Assembly: GCF_900188095.1 (NCBI RefSeq)
Contig: NZ_FZOT01000002.1
Location: 310,001 to 374,000 of the forward strand
Length of the DNA: 64,000 nucleotides
Direction: 5' to 3'
Origin: Noviherbaspirillum humi
GTDB lineage: Bacteria; Pseudomonadota; Gammaproteobacteria; Burkholderiales; Burkholderiaceae_D
Part shown: piece after piece, positions 17,810 to 27,346 of the stretch
Numbering within the stretch: the first letter of the stretch is position 1
How the letters are laid out: every line of letters begins with the position of its first letter
Notes under the pieces: generated by a model
The model's input: only the letters and a program-made list of their open reading frames with translations
Told to the model about the DNA's origin: nothing
The model's database searches: none
Program-made: the position numbers and the translations under genes

Positions 17810-19172
17810 GCTTCTCTTCCTCCGGGAGGGCGATGCGGGACAGCGGCAGGGTCAGCTGGACGACGGCGCCACCCTCGGCGCGATTGCGCGCCGTCAGCAT
17901 GCCGCCCAGCGTGCGCGAGACGTTCACCGCGAGGAAGATGCCCAGACCGCCGCCCGGGCGACCCTTGGTCGACTGATAGGGCTTGCCGAACTGCGCCAGC
18001 ATTTCCGGCGCGAACCCCGGGCCATCGTCGCTGACCATCAGCACCAGGGAATCCCCTTCGCGACGCGCGATCATGCTCAGCCAGTGCGGCGAAGCTTCGA
18101 TCGCGTTGTCCAGCAGATTATAGACGGTCTGCTTCAGCGCCGAATCGAACACCACCGGCATGTCGTCCTCGATCCGGTTTTCATAGACGAAGGTTTGAAT
18201 CGGCCTGGTGGCGCGCCACTCGCGGGCGATGTCGTCCAGGAACGTGGCGATGGTGGTCTTGGTGGAGGATTCTCCCCGGGTTTCGCCGGCGGAAAGCAGG
18301 ATGCCGCTGACGATGGACTTGCAGCGCTTGAGCTGGGTTTCCATCTCGGTGATTTCTTCCAGCAGCTCCGGGTTGCTCTTGAATTCCTTCATCCGTCTCC
18401 AGTCGCCGAGGATCACGGACAGCGTCGCCAGCGGCGTGCCGAGCTCATGCGCCGCGCCCGAGGCAAGCAGTCCCATGCGCACGATGTGCTCCTCTTCCGC
18501 CGCCTGCTGGCGCAGGTTGGCGAGCATGGCGTCGCCGGCGCGCAGGTTGGCGGAGATGCGGGTGATGGAGGCGACCAGCAGCCCCGCATTCAGCATGAAG
18601 CAGATCAGCACGCCCTGCACGTACAGGCTGAAGATGGGATGCTCGTTGTTCGCCGGCAGGATCAGGGGCTTCGAGAACAGCGCCAAGCCGGCGAGGCAGG
18701 CGCTGGTGATGGCGACGATGGTCCAGGTCGACCAGGCTTCCAGCAGCACCGCGCTGAGAATCACCTGCAGCAGATAAAGGAAGGCAAAGGGATTGGTCAG
18801 GCCGCCGCTGAAGTAAAGCTGGGCCGTCAGGCTGCCGACGTCCACCAGCAGCGCCAGGAACAGCTCATTGTTGGTCACCGGCTTCTGCATGCGCCAGCGC
18901 AGCTCGCTGACGCCGTTGAAGGCGGCGAGGCAAGCCAGCACGATCAGCATGTTCTGCAGCGGCAGTTCGATGCCGAAGCCGTAAGTCACGACTTCGATGG
19001 TGGTCAGCTGGCCGATGACGGCGATCCAGCGCAGCTGGATCAGCTGCTGCATGTTCTTGTGGCCGGCGGCCCGCTCCACCGTGGACTCGGCGGTCCATGG
19101 CTTGCTGGCCTGCTCGGCGGCGCCAGCGTATCTCGACTTGGTCAGCATTTCTTCATTCCCGGATGACGGCAT
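17796..19172 (-). CDS. regB: RegB/PrrB/RoxS-type redox sensor kinase
   Basis: 458 aa. Six hydrophobic segments (about residues 45-205) include the quinone-site motif GGLTNPF at 123-129. HisKA has His242 in GAAHELGTPLATL. Cys284 in LKRCKSIVSG matches the redox-active cysteine of RegB. HATPase motifs NLLDNAIEASP and DDGPGFAPEML follow. The protein should sense membrane quinone redox state and phosphorylate RegA. ATG 19172 is used; ATG 19148 is an alternative. It lies 10 bp after the SURF1-like gene, hence likely co-transcribed with the oxidase. Confidence 0.93.
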   Translation of the reverse strand: MPSSGNEEMLTKSRYAGAAEQASKPWTAESTVERAAGHKNMQQLIQLRWIAVIGQLTTIEVVTYGFGIELPLQNMLIVLACLAAFNGVSELRWRMQKPVTNNELFLALLVDVGSLTAQLYFSGGLTNPFAFLYLLQVILSAVLLEAWSTWTIVAITSACLAGLALFSKPLILPANNEHPIFSLYVQGVLICFMLNAGLLVASITRISANLRAGDAMLANLRQQAAEEEHIVRMGLLASGAAHELGTPLATLSVILGDWRRMKEFKSNPELLEEITEMETQLKRCKSIVSGILLSAGETRGESSTKTTIATFLDDIAREWRATRPIQTFVYENRIEDDMPVVFDSALKQTVYNLLDNAIEASPHWLSMIARREGDSLVLMVSDDGPGFAPEMLAQFGKPYQSTKGRPGGGLGIFLAVNVSRTLGGMLTARNRAEGGAVVQLTLPLSRIALPEEEKHVSR

Positions 19173-19182
19173 CCGGACAGCA

Positions 19183-19986
19183 TCAGCCCCGGCGCCGCTT
19201 GCGCTCGTCCCGGACCACCCAGAAGAAGGCGGCCGCGACCATCAAGGCAAGAGCATACCAAGTTACGGCATAGACCAAATGGCTGTTGTGAAAGGCGATG
19301 ACGGTGAGTCCGCCGGTCGGCCGCACGCCGCCTGCGCCGGCGTTTTGTGCCTCGGCATCGGCCTGGCTGGCGTCGGCATCGACGAAATAGGGAGCGACGC
19401 GCTCCAGGCGGCGCGCAGCGGCAATCGCTTGCACGTCGCGCGAATACCAGCGGTCGGCGGCGGGATCGTTCTTGCGCAGGAAGCCGCCGTTTGGCTCGCT
19501 GATGCGCAGCAGGCCGGTGACGGTCACCGTCGGCCTGTCGGCGGCCGGCGGCTCCTTGGCCATGATCTGTCCCGGCGGGATGAAGCCGCGGTTCACCAGC
19601 ACGATGCTGCCGTCGGCCTGGCGCAGCGGCGTCAGCAGCCAGTAGCCGCTGCCGAGGTCGGTGACGGCCTGGACGCGGGCGGCGTGTTCATGGAGGAAAA
19701 CGCCGGACAGCCGCACATGGCGGTACTCGTCGGATTCGGCGGTGACGGCAGGCCAGCGCTCGGGGCCGGGCGCGGGAACCGGCTCGGCATGCACGCGCTG
19801 GTTGACGCGCTCGATCAGGTCCTGTTTCCAGTGCAGGCGTTTCACCTGCCAGGTCCCCAAAGCGCAAAAGGCGGCGAAGAACATCGCCGCCAGGATGGCA
19901 AGCACCACGCGGGTGGTACGGGAGCGCGAGCGGGGCGGGGCTTCGGTGAAAGCCCCTTCCCCGCCCTGCGCCGGCCGCTGCGTCAT
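19183..19986 (-). CDS. SURF1-family cytochrome oxidase biogenesis protein
   Basis: 267 aa. A membrane helix at about 27-46 (VVLAILAAMFFAAFCALGTWQ) is followed by the SURF1 motif WQVKRLHWKQDLI, a soluble domain with DEYRHVRLSGVFLHE and VLVNRGFIP, and a second helix near residues 240-258. SURF1 proteins help insert heme into oxidase subunit I. The start overlaps the cyoD stop (ATGA). SURF1 beside a quinol-type oxidase, rather than an aa3 cytochrome c oxidase, suggests it serves CyoB. Confidence 0.9.
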   Translation of the reverse strand: MTQRPAQGGEGAFTEAPPRSRSRTTRVVLAILAAMFFAAFCALGTWQVKRLHWKQDLIERVNQRVHAEPVPAPGPERWPAVTAESDEYRHVRLSGVFLHEHAARVQAVTDLGSGYWLLTPLRQADGSIVLVNRGFIPPGQIMAKEPPAADRPTVTVTGLLRISEPNGGFLRKNDPAADRWYSRDVQAIAAARRLERVAPYFVDADASQADAEAQNAGAGGVRPTGGLTVIAFHNSHLVYAVTWYALALMVAAAFFWVVRDERKRRRG

Positions 19987-20405
19987 GGCAGCTTGTGCAC
20001 GTGCTGCGCGGCGTCCGGGCCCATGCCCGGCATCATGTTGTGGTTCATGTGGTACATGACCCAGATCGAGCCGGCCAGCATGATGCCGACGACCAGCACG
20101 GTGAAAAGCATTGCCAGCATGGACCAGCCGCCTTCCGCCTTCGAGTTCATGTGCAGGAAGTAGATCATATGCACCACGATCTGCACGACGGCAAATCCGA
20201 GCAGGACGATGCCCAGGGTGCCGGAGCTGTCGATCTTCTTGCCCATCACCAGCCAGAACGGGATGGCGGTCAGGATCACCGACAGGATGAAGCCGACGGC
20301 GTAGCTCTTCAGGCTGCCGTGGTCATGGCCGTCATGGCCATGGTGATCGCCGTGGCCGTGGTGCTCGTGGGCGCCGTGCGCCGGTTGTGCGTGATGTCCG
20401 CTCAT
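19983..20405 (-). CDS. cyoD: Cytochrome bo-type quinol oxidase subunit IV
   Basis: 140 aa. A His/Gly-rich N-terminus (about 1-30) precedes three membrane helices (LKSYAVGFILSVILTAIPFW; LGIVLLGFAVVQIVVHMIYF; MLAMLFTVLVVGIMLAGSIW). These and FLHMNSK are typical of CyoD. The ATG at 20405 is fixed by an ATGA overlap with the cyoC stop. The unusually His-rich start (at least nine His in the first 30 residues) could bind metal, though I cannot show this. Confidence 0.93.
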   Translation of the reverse strand: MSGHHAQPAHGAHEHHGHGDHHGHDGHDHGSLKSYAVGFILSVILTAIPFWLVMGKKIDSSGTLGIVLLGFAVVQIVVHMIYFLHMNSKAEGGWSMLAMLFTVLVVGIMLAGSIWVMYHMNHNMMPGMGPDAAQHVHKLP

Positions 20406-21037
20406 GGCAGAACTCCCATCAGGTAGACAAAGGTGAAGACGCCGATCCAGACCACGTCGAGGAAGTGCCAGAACATCGACAGGCACATCAGGCGGCGGCG
20501 GTTCTCGGGGATCAGTCCGTGGCGGTTCAGCTGGAAGCACAGCGTCACCAGCCAGACGATGCCGAAGGTCACGTGCAGGCCGTGGGTAGCCACCAGCGAG
20601 AAGAACGCGGTCAGGAAGCCGCTGCGCTGCGGGCCGGCGCCTTCGTGGATCAGGTGGGCGAACTCATACAGTTCCAGCGAGAGGAAGGCCAGGCCGAACA
20701 GACCGGTGACCCCGAGCCACATCAGGGTGCTGCCGAGACGCTTCTTCTGCGACTCCAGCATGGCGAAGCCGTAGGTGATCGACGAGAACAGCAGCATGGC
20801 GGTGTTGAGCGCCACCAGCGGCAGGTCGAACAGCTCCGCGCCGCTCGGACCGCCGGCGTAATTTCGGCCGAGCACCGCATAGCCGATGAACAGGCAGGCG
20901 AAGATCAGGCAGTCGCTCATCAGGTAAATCCAGAAGCCGAGCAGCGTGCCGTTTTCCGGATGGTGCTCCTTCACATAGAAGCGGGAGCTCTTGTCGGCGC
21001 TGATGGCGCTTTCAGGGGTGGCGAGGATCTCAGACAT
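20402..21037 (-). CDS. cyoC: Cytochrome bo-type quinol oxidase subunit III
   Basis: 211 aa with five hydrophobic segments and the heme-copper oxidase subunit III signature [21 protein letters not shown] and [12 protein letters not shown]. Ends [21 protein letters not shown], as in CyoC. It starts 8 bp inside the end of cyoB, consistent with translational coupling in the operon. Confidence 0.95.
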   Translation of the reverse strand: MSEILATPESAISADKSSRFYVKEHHPENGTLLGFWIYLMSDCLIFACLFIGYAVLGRNYAGGPSGAELFDLPLVALNTAMLLFSSITYGFAMLESQKKRLGSTLMWLGVTGLFGLAFLSLELYEFAHLIHEGAGPQRSGFLTAFFSLVATHGLHVTFGIVWLVTLCFQLNRHGLIPENRRRLMCLSMFWHFLDVVWIGVFTFVYLMGVLP

Positions 21038-23033
21038 GGCTTTCCAGCATTCGAGTACGCGCGGCTTCGGTACGGACCACCTGGTCCGCCGGGATGTAGA
21101 AGTCGCGCTTGTAGTTGAAGGTATGGACGATGATCGCGGTCAGCATCGAGACGAAGCCGATGCCGGCCACCAGCCACATCTGCCAGATCAGGGCGAAGCC
21201 GACCAGCGCGGACAGTGCGGCGATGATGAAGCCGGCGCCCGTGTTCTTCGGCATGTGGATGGGCACGAAGCCTTCCATCGGGCGGACGTAGCCGGCCTTC
21301 TTCATGTCGGCCCAGGCGTCGGTGTCGAAGACGCGCGGGGTGAACGCGAAATTGTAGTCAGGCGGCGGCGACGAGGTCGACCATTCCAGGGTGCGGCCGT
21401 TCCATGGGTCGCCGGTCACGTCGGCCAGCGCATGGCGGCGCTTGAAGCTGACGTAGAACTGCATGCCCATGGCGCCGATGCCGAGCGCGATCAGGACCGC
21501 GCCGAGGGCGGCGATCTGGAACCAGATCTGCAGCGACGGATCCTCGAAGTGGCTCATGCGGCGGGTGACGCCCATCAGGCCGAGCACGTACAGCGGCATG
21601 AAGGCGAGGTAGAAGCCGACCAGCCAGCACCAGAAGGAGACCTTGCCCCAGAACTCGTCCAGCTTGAAGCCGAAGGCCTTCGGGAACCAGTAGTTGATGC
21701 CGGCGAACAGGCCGAACACCACGCCGCCGATGATCACGTTGTGGAAGTGGGCGATCAGGAACAGGCTGTTGTGCAGCACGAAGTCGGCCGCCGGAACCGC
21801 CAGCAGCACGCCGGTCATGCCGCCGATGACGAAGGTGATCATGAAGCCCACCGTCCACAGCATCGGCACGTCGAAGCGGATGCGGCCGCGGTACATGGTG
21901 AAGAGCCAGTTGAAGATCTTGGCGCCGGTCGGGATCGAGATGATCATCGTGGTGATGCCGAAGAACGAGTTCACGCTGGCGCCCGAACCCATGGTGAAGA
22001 AGTGATGCAGCCACACCAGGTAGGACAGGATGGTGATGACCACGGTCGCGTACACCATGGACTTGTAGCCGAACAGGCGCTTGCCGGAGAAGGTGGACAC
22101 CACTTCCGAGAAGATGCCGAACACCGGCAGAACCAGGATGTAGACCTCGGGATGGCCCCAGATCCAGATCAGGTTCACGTACAGCATGGCGTTGCCGCCG
22201 AGGTCATTGGTGAAGAAGTTCATGCCGAACATGCGGTCCAGGGACAGCATGGCGAGCACGGCAGTCAGCACCGGGAAGGCGGCGACGATCAGCACGTTGG
22301 TGCAGAGCGAGGTCCAGGTGAACACCGGCATCTTCATCATGGTCATGCCGGGAGCGCGCATCTTGATGATGGTGACGATCAGGTTCACGCCGGACAGCAG
22401 CGTGCCGACGCCCGCCACCTGCAGCGCCCAGATGTAGTAATCCACGCCGACGTCGGGGCTGGCCAGAATGCCGGACAGCGGCGGATAGGCGAGCCAGCCG
22501 GTGCGGGCGAATTCACCCACGAACAGCGAGGCCATCACCAGCACGGCGCCGAAGGTGGTCATCCAGAAGCTGAAGTTGTTCAGGAACGGGAAGGCGACGT
22601 CTCGCGCGCCGATCTGCAGCGGCACGACATAGTTCATCAGGCCCGTCACCAGCGGCATCGCGACGAAGAAGATCATGATCACGCCGTGGGCGGTGAAGAC
22701 CTGGTCGTAGTGGTGCGGCGGCAGGAAGCCGGCGGAGTCGCCGAAGGCGACCGCCTGCTGGGCGCGCATCATGAGGGCGTCGGCGAAGCCGCGCAGCAGC
22801 ATGACGAGGCCGAGCACGATGTACATGATGCCGATTTTCTTGTGGTCGATGCTGGTGAACCAGTCGCGCCACAGCGGGCCCCACAGCTTGAACTTGGTCA
22901 GCAGGGTGAGGACGGCGAGTCCGCCGATCGCCACCATGATGAAGGTGCCGATCAGGATCGGCTCATGGAAGGGAATCGCATCCCAGCCCAGCCGACCGAA
23001 GATAAGCTTGGTCAGATCGATGTTGTCTAACAT
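21030..23033 (-). CDS. cyoB: Cytochrome bo-type quinol oxidase subunit I
   Basis: 667 aa, matching CyoB. Heme-copper motifs are present: HGVIMIFF (low-spin heme His), [14 protein letters not shown] (CuB His and cross-linked Tyr), [12 protein letters not shown] (CuB His pair) and [12 protein letters not shown] (heme His residues). Fifteen or so membrane helices. It reduces O2 to water with ubiquinol as donor and pumps protons. A 2-bp gap separates it from cyoA. Confidence 0.97.
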   Translation of the reverse strand: MLDNIDLTKLIFGRLGWDAIPFHEPILIGTFIMVAIGGLAVLTLLTKFKLWGPLWRDWFTSIDHKKIGIMYIVLGLVMLLRGFADALMMRAQQAVAFGDSAGFLPPHHYDQVFTAHGVIMIFFVAMPLVTGLMNYVVPLQIGARDVAFPFLNNFSFWMTTFGAVLVMASLFVGEFARTGWLAYPPLSGILASPDVGVDYYIWALQVAGVGTLLSGVNLIVTIIKMRAPGMTMMKMPVFTWTSLCTNVLIVAAFPVLTAVLAMLSLDRMFGMNFFTNDLGGNAMLYVNLIWIWGHPEVYILVLPVFGIFSEVVSTFSGKRLFGYKSMVYATVVITILSYLVWLHHFFTMGSGASVNSFFGITTMIISIPTGAKIFNWLFTMYRGRIRFDVPMLWTVGFMITFVIGGMTGVLLAVPAADFVLHNSLFLIAHFHNVIIGGVVFGLFAGINYWFPKAFGFKLDEFWGKVSFWCWLVGFYLAFMPLYVLGLMGVTRRMSHFEDPSLQIWFQIAALGAVLIALGIGAMGMQFYVSFKRRHALADVTGDPWNGRTLEWSTSSPPPDYNFAFTPRVFDTDAWADMKKAGYVRPMEGFVPIHMPKNTGAGFIIAALSALVGFALIWQMWLVAGIGFVSMLTAIIVHTFNYKRDFYIPADQVVRTEAARTRMLESHV

Positions 23034-23035
23034 GA

Positions 23036-24106
23036 TTACTCTTTATGGAAATGATTTGCCGGGTGCACCGTGTCGGCGCCGTTCTGGGCGACGTGGCCGG
23101 CATGGCCGGCGTGGGCAGCCTCGGCGGCGGGTTGTTCCGGCTTCGCCGCGCTGGCTGCACCGGCTTCATGTGCATTCAGGTTCGCGGCCGCGTTGCGGAT
23201 GCGGTTCGCATCGTCGGCCATCATTTGATTGATGCAGGTCGAGCCCGGTTCCACGCAGCGATTCAGAATGGCGGTGTACAGGCCGTTGTCGACGCCGCCA
23301 TAGCGGCGCACCGGCTCGCGCTCGCTCGGCTTTTCCAGCGCGAGGTAGTCGGCGCGGGTCAGCGGCTTGCTCTCGGACTTGGTGCGCGCGACCCAGTTGT
23401 CGAAGTCGGCGGCGGCGACGCCGCGGTACTTGAAGCGCATGTGCGAGAAGCCGGCGCCGCTGTAGTTGGCGGAAAAGCCTTCATACTCGCCGACCTTGTT
23501 GATCACGGCGTTGAGCTGGGTCTCCATGCCAGGCATGGCGTAGATCTGGCCGGCCAGCGCGGGAACGTAGAAGCCGTTCATCACGTTGGAAGCGGTGATC
23601 TTGAAGCGCACCGGCACGTCGACCGGGGTGACCAGTTCGTTGACGGTGGCGATGCCCTGCTCCGGATAAATGAACAGCCATTTCCAGTCGAGCGCCACGA
23701 CCTGCACTTCCAGCGCCTTGTGGTCGGCGGCGAGCGGCCGGCTGGCATCGATGCGATCCAGCGGACGGTAGGGATCGAGCTTGTGGGTGCTGATCCAGGT
23801 GATCAGGCCGAGGACGATGATGATCAGCAGCGGAGCGCCCCAGATGATCAACTCCAGCTTGGTGGAATGATCCCAGTCAGGCTCATATTTGGCCGAGGTA
23901 TTGTTTTTCCGGTAGCGCCATGCAAAGATGAGCGTCAGGGCGATCACGGGAACGATGATAAGAAGCATCAAGGCCGTAGAAATGATGACAAGTCGGCCCT
24001 GTTGAGCGGCGATATCGCCTGACGGATTCAGCACCACCGTTTCACATCCGGCGAGCAGAACTGAAGGCAATAAGAATAAGCCGCGACGAACTATCTGGGA
24101 AATCAT
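23036..24106 (-). CDS. cyoA: Cytochrome bo-type quinol oxidase subunit II (lipoprotein)
   Basis: 356 aa. I start at ATG 24106 because it gives a lipoprotein signal peptide ending LLAGC. Two membrane helices follow (about 40-62 and 85-107), then the periplasmic cupredoxin domain ([42 protein letters not shown]). The CuA ligands of cytochrome c oxidases are missing, as expected for a quinol oxidase. The C-terminus is extended and rich in Ala and His. First gene of the operon; no heme O synthase gene is in the window. Confidence 0.95.
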   Translation of the reverse strand: MISQIVRRGLFLLPSVLLAGCETVVLNPSGDIAAQQGRLVIISTALMLLIIVPVIALTLIFAWRYRKNNTSAKYEPDWDHSTKLELIIWGAPLLIIIVLGLITWISTHKLDPYRPLDRIDASRPLAADHKALEVQVVALDWKWLFIYPEQGIATVNELVTPVDVPVRFKITASNVMNGFYVPALAGQIYAMPGMETQLNAVINKVGEYEGFSANYSGAGFSHMRFKYRGVAAADFDNWVARTKSESKPLTRADYLALEKPSEREPVRRYGGVDNGLYTAILNRCVEPGSTCINQMMADDANRIRNAAANLNAHEAGAASAAKPEQPAAEAAHAGHAGHVAQNGADTVHPANHFHKE

Positions 24107-24237
24107 GCGGTGGCTAGAAGAGAAGTAGAGGGAAGCTAACCGCGCGAGTTTACCGTCGATGGGGCGTCTTGCCGATTGGACGTTTTGTCCCACCCTTCGC
24201 ATGCCCTGCCAACAAAGGGGCAGCGGAGATCGCTAAA

Positions 24238-24263
24238 CCGATACACAGTACCGATACACTGTA
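24238..24263. repeat. Two tandem 13-bp repeats in the cyoA/MFS divergent region
   Basis: CCGATACACAGTA is followed immediately by CCGATACACTGTA, differing at one base. The pair also contains an inverted element ACAGT-N8-ACTGT. It ends 15 bp before the MFS start and lies 130 bp upstream of cyoA, so it could be an operator for either gene. Confidence 0.45.
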
Positions 24264-24278
24264 GCCGAGGAGACAACA

Positions 24279-25628
24279 ATGGCTGGAACCATCACTTATC
24301 GCGGCAGCTTTCCGGCGGATGCCGGGCCGCATTCGGCCGACAATGGCGCGTTCGGCGCCGACACCCAGGAAGGACATGTCGCTCCGGGCGAGATCGCCAT
24401 CGGCGTGGTCATAGGACGCGCCTCGGAGTACTTCGATTTCTTCGTCTACGCCATCGCCTCGGTGCTGGTGTTTCCCTCAGTCTTCTTCCCTTTCGCGGAC
24501 AGGCTGACCGGCGCACTGTATGCCTTCATGATCTTTTCGCTAGCCTTTGTGGCAAGGCCGATCGGCACCGTGGCCTTCATGGCCATCCAGCGCCGCTTCA
24601 GCCGCGAAGTCAAGCTCACCCTGGCGCTGGTCCTGCTCGGCGCCTCCACCGCCGGCATCGCCTTCCTGCCCAATCATGCCCATCTCGGCATGGCGGCCAT
24701 CGGGCTGCTGGCGGCGTTCCGCATCGGCCAGGGTGTGGCGCTCGGCGGCGCCTGGGATGGCCTACCGTCGCTGCTGGCCCTGAATGCGCCGGCGCACCGC
24801 CGCGGCTGGTACGCCATGCTGGGCCAGCTCGGCGCACCGGTCGGCTTCATCCTTGCCGCCGGCCTGTTCTCCTACCTGATGGCGGAGCTGTCGCAGCGCG
24901 ACTTCCTCGAATGGGGCTGGCGCTATACCTTCTACGTTGCCTTCGCGATCAATGTGGTGGCACTGTTCGCCCGTCTGCGCCTGGTCACGACGCCGGAGTA
25001 CGAGCGCCTGCTCAATGAACGCGAGCTGCAGCCCGCCGGCGCCATCCGCATGATGCGCAACCAGGGTCGCAATGTGCTGATCGGCGCCCTCGCCGCCCTG
25101 GCCAGCTACGCCCTGTTCCACCTGGTGACGGTGTTCCCGCTGTCGTGGATCAGCCTGTACTCCCAGCGCTCGGTGAGCGAATTCCTGGCACTGCAGATGG
25201 CGGGCGCGGTGCTGGCCGCCGGCGGCATCGTCGCCTCCGGCCTGATCGCCGACCGTCTCGGACGCCGCACCACGCTCGGCACGCTGGCCGTGCTGATCGC
25301 ATTGTTCAGCGCCTGCATACCGACCCTGATGGATGGCGGCATCCTTGGCCAGAACATCTTCATCCTGGCCGGCTTCGCCCTGCTCGGCCTGTCCTATGGC
25401 CAGGCCGCCGGCGCCGTGACGTCGAACTTCGCCAGCAAGTACCGCTACACCGGCGCGGCGCTCACCTCGGACGTCGCCTGGCTTGTCGGCGCCGGCTTCG
25501 CGCCGCTGATCGCGCTGTTCCTGGCCGCGAATTTCGGTCTTGCCTACGTCAGCCTCTACCTGCTGTCGGGCGCCGGCTGCTCGCTTGCCGCACTGAGCCT
25601 GAACAAGGCGCTGACTTACCGGGACTGA
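24279..25628 (+). CDS. MFS transporter, metabolite:H+ symporter (MHS) group
   Basis: 449 aa, ATG at 24279 with GAGGAGA. Twelve hydrophobic segments. Family features are ASEYFDFFVYAIAS in helix 1, FVARPIGTVAFM, RIGQGVALGGAWDGLPSLLALNAP and the mid-loop motif ADRLGRRTTLG. MHS members import organic acids, osmolytes or aromatic acids with protons; the substrate here cannot be told. A 35-residue N-terminal extension precedes helix 1. It is divergent from cyoA and is followed by a strong terminator. Confidence 0.85.
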   Translation: MAGTITYRGSFPADAGPHSADNGAFGADTQEGHVAPGEIAIGVVIGRASEYFDFFVYAIASVLVFPSVFFPFADRLTGALYAFMIFSLAFVARPIGTVAFMAIQRRFSREVKLTLALVLLGASTAGIAFLPNHAHLGMAAIGLLAAFRIGQGVALGGAWDGLPSLLALNAPAHRRGWYAMLGQLGAPVGFILAAGLFSYLMAELSQRDFLEWGWRYTFYVAFAINVVALFARLRLVTTPEYERLLNERELQPAGAIRMMRNQGRNVLIGALAALASYALFHLVTVFPLSWISLYSQRSVSEFLALQMAGAVLAAGGIVASGLIADRLGRRTTLGTLAVLIALFSACIPTLMDGGILGQNIFILAGFALLGLSYGQAAGAVTSNFASKYRYTGAALTSDVAWLVGAGFAPLIALFLAANFGLAYVSLYLLSGAGCSLAALSLNKALTYRD

Positions 25629-25656
25629 CAGGGAAGCCTGCCTGAGCAGTTGGCCG

Positions 25657-25693
25657 AAACGCCGCCGCTGGAAGCGTCCAGCGGCGGCGTTTT
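25657..25693 (+). terminator. Strong terminator of the MFS gene
   Basis: A 16-bp stem (25657-25672 with 25677-25692), loop AGCG, ending in a T-rich stretch. It lies 28 bp after the MFS stop. Confidence 0.85.
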
Positions 25694-26255
25694 CTTTGGC
25701 GGACGCGAAACCGCAGCGCGCAGCGCGGCAAGTCGAACCGCATCCGCAGCCATGCCCTGCTGCGAACCGCGACTGATCTGCGTCGTCATTGACGCGGGCT
25801 GAACTGCTACACTGGCGCCCTTTCCGCTTGCCCGCTTCAACCATCCATGTCGGAACAACTGTACGGTCTTTTCCTGGTGTGGTCGGTGCGCCTCACCCTG
25901 ATGCTGGCTGACGATGCCGCCATGCTGGCCTTTATTTTCTGCCAATAAGCGCCCTTTCCATGCAGGCCGCTGCTGCCTGCCGCCGTCTCCGAGGGCTTCC
26001 GGATGAGCGTCAGATAGCCGCCCGTGAATTCCGATTGAAGCGCGCTGCCGCTGCGCATGGCGGCGCTGCGTGACTATGTGTTCAATCCATTGGAGCAAGC
26101 GCGATCGGCGCCGTCATCACGGCGTCACATTCGCCGCTTATGATGCCTCCATTCGCCGCACAGGCCATCGATAGGCATGGCGGCGAAGAGGTGGGCCTTG
26201 ACCTGACAGATAAGGAAGGTCCCACCGACCAGATTTTCTTCAAATCATCAAGCCA
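25694..26255. other. Intergenic, no supported gene
   Basis: A 33-codon open frame begins at 25846 with no convincing ribosome site, and overlapping frames on both strands have no recognisable product. I see no RNA gene or repeat. Possibly the decayed end of a gene, but nothing proves this. Confidence 0.45.
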
Positions 26256-27086
26256 TCAAGGCTGCGTAGCCGAGGCAGCCGCATTGCATGGCCGCGGCAG
26301 CACCGCAGGCGTCTTCCGCGTCACGGCATAGCTGACCAACCCTGCCCATTCATGCACCGCGCTGTCGAGTTCGGCCAGGTTGGCGCCGAGGTTCAGATCC
26401 AGCCGCAGCAGATGGCCGGGCCAGCTCTGGTGATCGACCGGATAGGGAATCACCGGCCAGCCCAGCGCGCAGAACACGCCGATAGCGCGCGGCATGTGCG
26501 CGGCGGATGTTATCAGCACCCAGTTTTCTCCTGGCCGTGGGCTGACCAGTCTTTTCGAATAGAGCGCATTTTCGACGGTGTTGCGCGACGCGATTTCGAA
26601 CGTCACCCCCGCGGGATCCGGCCCAATCTGCGCGAACAGCATGCGCGCCACCTCCCCCTCCCGGTAATCCCGGTCGACCAGCCGGCCGGACCCGCCGGAA
26701 AAAATCAGCTTGGCTTGGGGATAGCGGCGGGCCAGCGCGATGAAAGCCATGGGTCGTTCGGCATGCGCGGTGAATTCCGGCTGCCGCCAGACGGAACTGT
26801 GGCCAGCCCGCTCGGCCCCGCCCAGCATGATGATGCCGTCCACTCTTTCCGGCAGAACCGGGTTTGCGGGAAAGCGGCTCTCGAGTGGAAAGAGCAACCA
26901 CTCGCCGACCGGAAAAAACGCGACCGGCAGCAATGCCAGCAAAAGGAAGGCCGCAGCCCGGCGCGCCAGCCGCAGATTGCCCGTCCGCAGAAGGAGCAGG
27001 ATCAGCGCCAGGCCGACGAGCATCACGCTGCTGGGCGAGACGATGAACCAGGCCAGCTTGGATGCGAGGAAAAAAGCGGTGTCCAT
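26256..27086 (-). CDS. YdcF/ElyC-family membrane protein (DUF218)
   Basis: 276 aa, ATG at 27086 behind TTTGGAG. Two N-terminal membrane helices (about 8-35 and 42-62) precede a DUF218 domain: VDGIIMLGGAE, ALARRYPQAKLIFSGGSG, EIASRNTVENA, WVLITSAAHMPRAIGVF. ElyC/SanA/YdcF relatives are linked to envelope integrity and peptidoglycan precursor metabolism, but the reaction is not established. Monocistronic by position. Confidence 0.85.
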   Translation of the reverse strand: MDTAFFLASKLAWFIVSPSSVMLVGLALILLLLRTGNLRLARRAAAFLLLALLPVAFFPVGEWLLFPLESRFPANPVLPERVDGIIMLGGAERAGHSSVWRQPEFTAHAERPMAFIALARRYPQAKLIFSGGSGRLVDRDYREGEVARMLFAQIGPDPAGVTFEIASRNTVENALYSKRLVSPRPGENWVLITSAAHMPRAIGVFCALGWPVIPYPVDHQSWPGHLLRLDLNLGANLAELDSAVHEWAGLVSYAVTRKTPAVLPRPCNAAASATQP

Positions 27087-27193
27087 CCAGCTCCAAAGTC
27101 ATGCAATGAATTCGACCGCCACCCTACTGGGTTGAGAAAGATCAAGGCGACGATCTTGAGCGGAATCAAGTACTTGGCGTGCTTGCCCCTGGG

Positions 27194-27228
27194 TTGTCCA
27201 CAAGCTTACCCACCAAAACTGTGGATAA
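27194..27228. promoter_or_regulatory. Cluster of three DnaA-box-like 9-mers (copy 1)
   Basis: TTGTCCACA (27194-27202), TTACCCACC (27206-27214) and inverted TGTGGATAA (27220-27228), each resembling the DnaA box TTATCCACA. The same three elements with identical spacing occur at 46068-46102. It lies between a YdcF-like gene and the LOV kinase, far from any replication-initiation gene. Confidence 0.6.
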
Positions 27229-27346
27229 GCCGGTTTACCCTTTACGGGCGCTCAATACGGCGAGTGAACTGCACGGCGCGGAGGGATTATGCGGCAAATG
27301 CGGTGACGGCGGAAACCGCCATGCGGCGTATCGGCGTGACGTCGGT

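Noticed and set aside
20991-23030. 679-aa open frame antisense to cyoB
   Set aside because: It is a shadow of cyoB with repetitive His/Asp/Glu composition; cyoB has all heme-copper oxidase motifs.
25846-25947. 33-codon open frame
   Set aside because: Too short and without ribosome site or family; chance occurrence is likely.
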